A stretch of 20,000 nucleotides of DNA from Halisarca cf. caerulea. Lineage: Eukaryota; Porifera; Demospongiae; Chondrillida; Halisarcidae. The stretch covers positions 85,001 through 105,000 of the forward strand of contig CAUJGJ010000397.1 in the NCBI GenBank assembly GCA_963170055.1, in the 5' to 3' direction. Shown here in pieces: positions 14,499 through 20,000 of this stretch. Numbering within the stretch: position 1 is the first letter of the stretch; the number at the start of each line of letters is the position of its first letter. A program made the translations under genes and the position numbers. Below the pieces are notes generated by a model. It was not told the origin of the DNA. It made no database searches and saw nothing but the letters and a program-made list of their open reading frames with translations.

Positions 14499-17400
14499 CT
14501 GAAATGATTAATTATACAAAATGACTTATAGTTGTGCACACATGCAAGTGAAGTGACCACTTCAGCATGGTTACCTGCTGGTCAATATGTTGCGATCCAT
14601 GGAATATTTTTTTGATAATACCATTCATGTTCTCAAAAGGAAAGCAGGAATGACTCCATAAAGGACCCAGATCTAGAACTGTTTTAGGCAAATGCAGAAG
14701 GCTGTGCACATTGACAGACATGTTTGATTCACCTAGAGATGTAAATAATTACAAGTATACCATTATTATCATGATCATGTAACCACAATATTATTCCTGC
14801 TTATGTATGTACACATTACGTCTCTGCAGATTATTACCAACTGATTCTGAACTAACCATACATAATTCCAAACATGTAGCAGTAGTATTTCAAATTTTTG
14901 GAAGCCATGTGTACATCCTGTTGAAGGATTCTTCCCTTCAAGAGAAGGTGTGCAGCCTTGACTAGTACAAGGTGATGGCTGAAATATTCATTGGGTAGAA
15001 GTCCACAAAGTGATGGTACTGAATAATACATTAGCCAATTCCGCAGCTCATGTGCTGTAAAAGAGTATAGTATTTATAGAGGTATTATATCGTAAAATAT
15101 AGTATTGGTAAATGCATGCAACACTAGATATTAATAGAATACCTTTCCAAAATTTCCGTGTGTTCGCAAGACTTCGAGGCAACCGTGAGAATTCCATAGG
15201 TGGTCTTATGCTTGTTAAACGCCCATCCAATTCATAGATAGTCTCCTTCCTACCCAGATACCAAGGCTCCTGGTGATGAACTGAATCAAGCCACAGATTC
15301 AGGAGCTGTCTACATACACCCAATATCAATTGATGCATGTAATCAACAGTTGTTCCTCTTATAATGTCGTAAGCAGGAAAATGCCCGAGCCATGATGGAC
15401 CTTTGACTCCAAATTCCTGCATGGGTGCATGGGAAGTTGCATGCATGGTCTTGCATTTTTGTAGGCAAACAGTGATTGCACATGCATGCAATGGTATATT
15501 GAATAACAAACTTTTAACTGAGAGAGTGCACATGCATGCAAGAAGATCTAGAGCTAGTACATATCATTAACTAACCTGTCTTCTATTTATAAAAGCTTCT
15601 CTAGCATGTTGCTGGTGTTCACTGTGTGTTCTAAGGTTGTCAGATTCAGCATCTTCAGAAAATGGATAAGTCTGAACGCTAACCGTTCCAGTGCGTGGTT
15701 GCCGTTTTCCTACGTAAATAATAGGCATGCAAATAATAATGCCCCTTAGACTAACCATAAAAAGGAAATATTACATTGCACATAGTATAAAGTTTACAGT
15801 TTGAAGGTCAGAAGTAGTGAAGTTGAATATATATATTGTTAAATGGCATACATTTTGAACATGCACACATATACTTGCAGTGTTTATGTAGTCATGGCCA
15901 CCAAAGAAGAATAATTCTGCAAAAATTGAACATGCATCCTTTCTATACAGCTGAAATCCTCATTAAATTCAATCCACTGAGTTTAGTTGCATATTATAAT
16001 TTATACTGAAATTGTCTTTATGGTATAAGCTAATGATATACATGTAATTTCACTTGCCTTTCTGCTTGCATCGGGGACAGCCATAGTACCCATTAAATTG
16101 GACCATGTTCATTATCGGAGCCTTAGTCACCATATCACAAGTACATGCTAGCACATACAAATGTGCAGTGATTGTTGGATGGTCAGGATCTGCAGTCTGC
16201 AGTGTAATACCTATAGCAAATGAAAACATCTGTATAGTAAATAACAATATTGCATGATATACAACCACTTAGTCATATTATAGTAACACTATTGTGTTCA
16301 CTGTAAATATAATAGAGATAACTTATAAGTATCAAATACGTACATAGGTGGAGGAATGGTTTGGCGGTGAGGCTACAGGTCATGGTGCACAATTAGTTGT
16401 CTTTAAATTTCCAAAACCACGCATACATGTTGGTAGTGCAAAGTCTCGCATCGTACAGACCCTATTCTCGCCTCCATCTTCTTGTTATGACGTGTGACGT
16501 CATAATAAAAAATGGAGGCGAGAATAGGATCTGTGTGATGTGAGACTAGGTAGTGCAATTGGACAAAATGGCTTCCTTCACTGAATTCTTCAGCACAAAC
16601 AACTCAGAGGCACTACAACATACATAACAGGTTTATAAAATAAACTGATGAAGTATACCAGTCATTAATTTTTGTACTTCACACATTGATCACCAAATGT
16701 GTCGTTAGCTTTTAGTGCTGGACCTGTCCCCCCCCCACCCCCCTTATGCATGAGTGCTAGTGGGGGGCCCATGGCCTCATACCCCTTGGCCATTCCGCCA
16801 CCTATTAATATACATATATTATAGGTGACAAATATTGATAATATGCAGACGGACAAATATGATCTTCGTACCTGCAGTGAGTTTCTCTTGAAACAAATTT
16901 GCCAGGGGTTTCAGAAAAAGAGACATATCAGGCTTATCTTTCCCAGCCCATAAAGCTGCCACGATTACATTTTCTGGTCTTATTCTGTTACAGTAGTGAA
17001 AGTGTCAAAATGATGGGACACCGAATTATTATACTACAAAAGGGTAAATAATACAATCTGATTACCTGTCACGGTAAGGAAGTTCATTTATCGTCAGTAA
17101 TATTGGCCATACTGAATAGCTAGATGATCTAAAGATAGGTATTCCATCAGTGTTTAAAAGAAAGGTCAATAAAATGCAGTTGTCATGATGTACAGAGCAC
17201 TGATGCTTGGATATCAACTGCTGATAGAGGAGCCCATCACAAATGTCATGATAAATGCCCTTGGTCCTTTATCGACTAATGAATGTCAATATGTTTCCAG
17301 CAAAATTCCGTCCTAAGGATGCATATGGACACAACATGTACACAGACATAAGTACAAGTCATGCAACCCATGGCAATCGCAGCAGATAGGTGTCATTAAG

Positions 17401-18474
17401 ATGTGTAAGATTTAATGTACAGTATAAACAAACAGTTATGTGTAATTCCCAATTCACTAAATTTAATATGCTGTTTCACACCACATGAACATTTCATACT
17501 TGCAGTCAGTTGGCATACTTGCAAAGAATGTCTGTAATTGCTCCTCAACACACATCTTCAAAAAGTAGGACCTTGAATTCTTCTGAGTAATATTTTGATG
17601 ACAATTTACACAGGTATTATCTTCTTCCTGCACCTCCTGTAAACATTGTGTACAAAACTGATGCATAGTGATACTGGAGAGTAAATTAGAGCAACCTTTC
17701 TGAAATTGGTAATTGGTTATATAGCAATTATTTGGTTTAGGACAGTGGAGTTCAATAATCTTCAAAAGGTCACTTTTTGCGGCATCAGAAAGGTGGTGCC
17801 TAAGCAGAAACTTCTGAATGAGAATGCGACTGGTTTTCATAGTCAATCGAGCATTGTTGTATAACTTAATGTCTTTATCAATACCTGGTCCAGTCTCTTC
17901 TGAGTCATCTGCAGGCATGATATCAATCCAAACTGAAACAGCAATGTGTTGATCCTCATTGGCAAGTAATATAAAAGTATATAGCTCACCATGCATACAT
18001 GGAGACATCTCTTCATTGTTTCCATTTGAGTCACTATCAGGCTCGCTATAAGGGTCACTATCAGGATCACTGTCTTCTATCTGTTCGTTATCCAAATCTG
18101 ATTCATTATCGCTGCATTCACAAGGTGTATCCACTACAAAGACATGTTACAAGCAACACTGCATGTGATAGTAAAATTAAGTGAGGGAGAATGATCTCCC
18201 GGTGACATGTCAGAAGGGACAGCTAGAGCCGGTTTTCAATGCTTCTACATAATATAAAATATTCCTTGTCATTCGGAATCTATTATCAAAATTAATATTA
18301 TATGACATATGAAAACACCCCTCTGGCCATCCCTACTCCCTTTTTTAATGAAACCAACATGTAAACAAAATGGTAATACATAGGTATACTAAAATTATCA
18401 TAAATTGACTTGACTTGTACTTGTATGGATACTTAATAGCACATGCACATGCACACACACATGCATGCACATAT

Positions 18475-18564
<90 letters not shown>

Positions 18565-19006
18565 TACACAGAGTCATACATTGACAGAAAGTTATGCATG
18601 CCATTGGATAGGGTTATATATTATACAGAATGAAATTTGTTAAACCCCGTAATAATGCCAGAGTCGTACTAGTGCAGCCCGGCCATGCAGTACAGCGAGT
18701 ACCATAATATTTCATACCTTGTATGCAATCATCTTGCGAGTATTCTACTGTATCTAGATATATTTCATTATCACTGTCTTCAGTCTCCAAATTTATCTCT
18801 GAATCAGCTCCTAATCTTTGGGAGGCAGCTGATCTAACTTCAGAATCCACAGTATGTAGCAGGCTGGTACCACTGAAATCAAACCTATCTAGTAATCTCT
18901 TTCTTTGTCTGTAAAATTCTGTTCTGCTAGCACCATTATACTTTGGATAAGGGTTATACAATCTTGTCTTGTAAGGGCCTCTGCACAAAACACGTTTGTC
19001 CGCCAT
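13691..19006 (-). CDS. CACTA/EnSpm-like (TNP2-like) transposase gene, 12 exons, apparently intact
   Basis: Minus-strand exons: 19006-18718, 18133-17500, 17266-17066, 16984-16872, 16210-16058, 15709-15576, 15416-15143, 15054-14857, 14732-14575, 14498-14389, 14279-13908 and 13829-13691. They sum to 2775 nt, 924 residues plus stop, with all eleven junctions agreeing in phase. Family marks in order: LLRHHLSDAAKSDLL, a Cys-x2-Cys-x10-Cys-x2-Cys zinc motif, NTDGIPIFRSSSYSVWP, CTCDMV...QFNGYYGCPRC, DYMHQLILGVCRQLLNLW (Asp ~533), and GPLWSHSCFPFENMNG (Glu ~699). These are the conserved blocks of animal TNP2/EnSpm-like transposases. The protein would cut and paste DNA in the nucleus. The intact frame suggests a young element or a domesticated gene. 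No CACTA-type terminal repeats were recognised. Confidence 0.75.
14575..15054 (-). CDS. CACTA-like gene exons 8-9: FPFE catalytic block
   Basis: Exon 8 (15054-14857) encodes AHELRNWLMYYSVPSLCGLL then PNEYFSHHLVLVKAAHLLLK, a family block. Exon 9 (14732-14575) encodes NVHSLLHLPKTVLDLGPLWS and HSCFPFENMNGIIKKIFHGS. The Glu of FPFE is the expected third catalytic acid. Donors are TATG|GTTAGT and CAG|GTAACC. Confidence 0.7.
15143..15709 (-). CDS. CACTA-like gene exons 6-7: DYMH catalytic block
   Basis: Exon 6 (15709-15576) encodes a Ser/His-rich linker ending AREAFINRRQ. Exon 7 (15416-15143) begins EFGVKGPSWLGHFPAYDIIR and contains GTTVDYMHQLILGVCRQLLN. The D-x-MH-x5-GV-x-x-x-L block carries the likely second catalytic Asp. 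Phases are 1, 0 and 1 and the splice sites are consensus (AG|GTTAGT and AAAG|GTATTC donors). Confidence 0.7.
16058..16210 (-). CDS. CACTA-like gene exon 5, with a GC-AG donor
   Basis: The acceptor TGCTATAG, then ITLQTADPDHPTITAHLYVL and ACTCDMVTKAPIMNMVQFNG, with YYGCPRCKQKG. The exon ends CAGAAAG|GCAAGTG. There is no GT at the right place, but AG|GCAAGT is the standard form of a GC-AG intron. Using it gives phase 1, which matches the next exon exactly (GKRQPRTG). The Cys-x2-Cys after the FNG block is conserved in the family and probably binds zinc. Confidence 0.65.
16442..16548. mobile_element. 107-bp foldback MITE with perfect 10-bp target duplication
   Basis: Arms of ~50 bp (from AGTCTCGCATCGTACAGACC to the right end GATGTGAGACT) are close inverted copies, including an exact CCTATTCTCGCCTCCAT. 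The flanks GGTAGTGCAA (16432-16441) and GGTAGTGCAA (16549-16558) are identical. A 9-11 bp duplication is typical of Mutator-like elements. The centre contains a consensus CRE, TGACGTCA (16495-16502). It lies in the intron between exons 4 and 5 of the CACTA-like gene. Confidence 0.8.
16720..16770. repeat. C-rich/G-rich tract in CACTA-like gene intron
   Basis: CCCCCCCCCACCCCCC near 16729-16744, followed by GTGGGGGGCCC near 16760. The G-runs on the minus strand could form a G-quadruplex. Not coding as far as can be seen. Confidence 0.6.
16872..17266 (-). CDS. CACTA-like gene exons 3-4: TNP2 core start
   Basis: Exon 3 (17266-17066) encodes YHDICDGLLYQQL and NTDGIPIFRSSSYSVWPILL then TINELPYRDR. 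Exon 4 (16984-16872) encodes RIRPENVIVAALWAGKDKPD and MSLFLKPLANLFQEKLTA. The NTDG-x-P-x-F/x-S-S-x-x-S-x-WP block is the hallmark start of the catalytic region in this family, and its Asp is probably the first catalytic acid. Junction phases are 2, 2 and 1. The acceptor of exon 3 (GATAAAG at 17267) is weaker than the others, so a short missing exon upstream is possible. Confidence 0.65.
17500..18133 (-). CDS. CACTA-like gene exon 2: acidic linker and zinc motif
   Basis: The acceptor CTTTGTAG (ends 18134), phase 1. The donor TGCAA|GTATGA (17499), phase 2. It encodes an Asp/Ser-rich linker, then KLYNNARLTMKTSRILIQKF and LLRHHLSDAAKSDLL, a conserved family block. A CTQC-x10-CVNC zinc motif follows. 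A 57-nt segment (17989-17933) has perfect GTGAGC...TTTCAG ends, is a multiple of three and has no stop, so it may be a separate tiny intron. Removing it gives a 905-residue protein. Its translation (GELYTFILLANEDQHIAVSV) is unlike the acidic linker around it. Confidence 0.65.
18441..18561. repeat. CA microsatellite in CACTA-like gene intron 1
   Basis: About 110 bp of (CA)n preceded by CATGCACATGCAC variants, within the intron between exons 1 and 2. Repeat-encoded frames on both strands are ignored. Confidence 0.95.
18718..19006 (-). CDS. CACTA-like gene exon 1: N-terminus
   Basis: ATG at 19006 in the context GAAATGGCGG. It encodes MADKRVLCRGPYKTRLYNPY then PKYNGASRTEFYRQRKRLLD, a basic, possibly DNA-binding start, followed by an acidic Ser/Glu stretch. 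The donor CAAG|GTATGA (18717) leaves phase 1. An in-frame upstream GTG at 19030 was not chosen because it is not a standard eukaryotic start. Confidence 0.65.
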
Positions 19007-19167
19007 TTCAAATACGCGCCCAATAACCACGTGCTCTTATCCTGCGCATGTGCAAAATTACTTGCGCGCGCTGATGATTGATCGACATCGTGGTCTGGTA
19101 CTCTGAGACGTTCGAAGTGACTGAGATCGAGAGTTTATTTTTAAGTTACATTATAATCAACTATAGC
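19007..19167. promoter_or_regulatory. Compact candidate bidirectional promoter
   Basis: 161 bp separate the divergent ATGs at 19006 (-) and 19168 (+). It contains an E-box CACGTG (19028-19033), TGCGCATGTGCA (19043-19054; one base from the palindromic NRF1 consensus) and a CG-rich TTGCGCGCGC. Such features mark CpG-containing bidirectional promoters in animals. Function is inferred. Confidence 0.45.
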
Positions 19168-19336
19168 ATGGCCTTCATTTTGGTTGAATGGCCCGAGGAA
19201 AATCGCTTCAGCATTGTTCCTGTTACAATGGCGAAGAAAAGGGAATCACTGAAGGTCAGAGCCTACTGTGAATTCAAGTGGAAGGAAGGAAAGAAGCGAA
19301 CTACTGTTTATAACGGCTTGGTACTGGCAATGGACG
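19168..19336 (+). CDS. First coding exon of an unknown gene, Tudor/SH3-like N-terminal segment
   Basis: ATG at 19168 opens MAFILVEWPEENRFSIVPVT, with YCEFKWKEGKKRTTVYNGLV following, and ends at the donor GACG|GTGAGT (19337), phase 1, after 56 codons. The alternation of hydrophobic strands with W..GKK...A-V-L resembles the small beta-barrel found at the start of BEN-domain and related chromatin proteins in invertebrates. This is a weak resemblance. The gene continues beyond the window or in unrecognised exons. The earlier in-frame ATG at 19078 would overlap the promoter region. Confidence 0.45.
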
Positions 19337-19369
19337 GTGAGTCATTCAAATGTGTATGATTTTTTCATA

Positions 19370-19650
19370 GCTTAGCCGGGGTGAAACGCGCTAACTTGGA
19401 ACACCGGGTAATTTCAAGTAGTGGGACAGGGCCAAAATTTATCCTTTGCCACAACTAAGCTGTCTATAGCTATACTTCAATCCCACTGCTTAACTCTCAG
19501 TTTCTGAAGGCAACACTAATGAAGAATGCCTGTCGCTTGTTGTCACGCATTCAGTCGTAATTTCCAAGTTATACCCGCTTTTAAGGCGCTTTACCCTTTA
19601 ATCGCGGAGCCAACCCTTCCGCTGTTTTGTGGGAATTACGTTGTGTAAAT
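19370..19650. repeat. Second copy of the dispersed repeat, inverted
   Basis: Within the first intron of the gene at 19168. TAACTTGGAACACCGGGTAA at ~19391 and a reversed TTTCCAAGTTATACCCGC near 19560 flank a block matching the reverse complement of 6150-6235. Identity is patchy, so it is an old copy. Confidence 0.45.
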
Positions 19651-20000
19651 TCAGCGAAAAAAAATGTTATTTCCAGTGACACATGCCATTCATAAAGGTG
19701 TTCAATGTCTTAGACTAGTGGAATGACGCAGTTAACATCCATAAACAAGATTATACGCTATCGAACCATATAGAGACTATGATCGAAGTTTGATGCAGAC
19801 TTATTTGTTTATCCAGCGGGCTAGTATAAGTAAGTCTGTGATCTTCCATGTATTAGGGGATGTTGTCTACTGGATGTGCAGAGTGGCATTCTATGTTTTC
19901 ATCAATTAGCAACTAAGTGAAAGAAGGCAATTGGTTTCCAAATAGTGTCTCTTGTATTCTCTGGTAGCCTAAGAGAAAAGCAATATGTCATTAATTCACA
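19651..20000. other. Intron or intergenic sequence, nothing recognised
   Basis: No open frame, RNA gene or repeat could be supported in the last 350 bp. Confidence 0.4.

Noticed and set aside
16665..16856. Minus-strand Gly-rich frame in a CACTA-like gene intron
   Set aside because: The Gly run is the translation of the C-rich tract. It lies between exons 4 and 5, whose phases already match without it.
18345..18643. Cys/Val and His/Thr frames near 18500
   Set aside because: Microsatellite artefacts in intron 1 of the CACTA-like gene.

Overview
The window looks like an AT-rich, compact animal genome, most likely a non-bilaterian such as a demosponge. This is inferred from style: many short introns with GTAAGT-type donors, long CA/TG microsatellites and transposase families that are common in sponges and cnidarians. 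Nothing in the window proves the species. There are no bacterial operons, CRISPR arrays or recognisable rRNA/tRNA genes. All multi-exon models were built by hand from splice sites and phase agreement, not from transcripts.

Layout. (1) 50-5095 (+): a pogo/Tigger-type DDE_1 transposase gene with an HTH_psq exon, a DDE exon, three tandem phase-1 exons that share one motif, and a terminal PHD-finger exon. It carries an in-frame TGA at 592 and a frameshifted exon 4. A terminal-inverted-repeat element with ~175-bp internal repeats sits in intron 2. (2) 5096-7057: CA microsatellites and a dispersed repeat. (3) 7058-8837 (+): an unrecognised small gene made of micro-exons. Five consecutive 33-nt phase-0 exons each encode 11 residues of a charged helical repeat, behind a hydrophobic N-terminus and before a basic, Pro-rich tail. 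This is the most novel locus here. (4) 8838-10138: a small hairpin, a possible alternative 3' end, a foldback element and AT-rich spacer. (5) 10139-10963 (-): the start of another unrecognised gene. The last 36 nt of its first coding exon are duplicated as a separate micro-exon on the far side of a ~500-bp CA array. (6) 11283-13457 (+): a five-exon MULE-like transposase gene whose reading frame runs into a palindromic AAGGTTG repeat array and stops. (7) 13691-19006 (-): a 12-exon CACTA/EnSpm-like (TNP2-like) transposase gene of about 924 residues, with every splice phase agreeing and no internal stop. A foldback MITE with a perfect 10-bp target duplication lies in one intron. (8) 19168-19336 (+): the first coding exon of a gene divergent from the CACTA-like gene, sharing a 161-bp promoter region. 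(9) 19337-20000: intron and dispersed-repeat sequence.

The common thread is exon-scale duplication. The micro-exon gene, the minus-strand gene and the pogo gene all contain tandemly copied exons of matching phase. In the first two the copied exons abut TG/CA microsatellites, which suggests unequal recombination at the microsatellites as the source of new exons.
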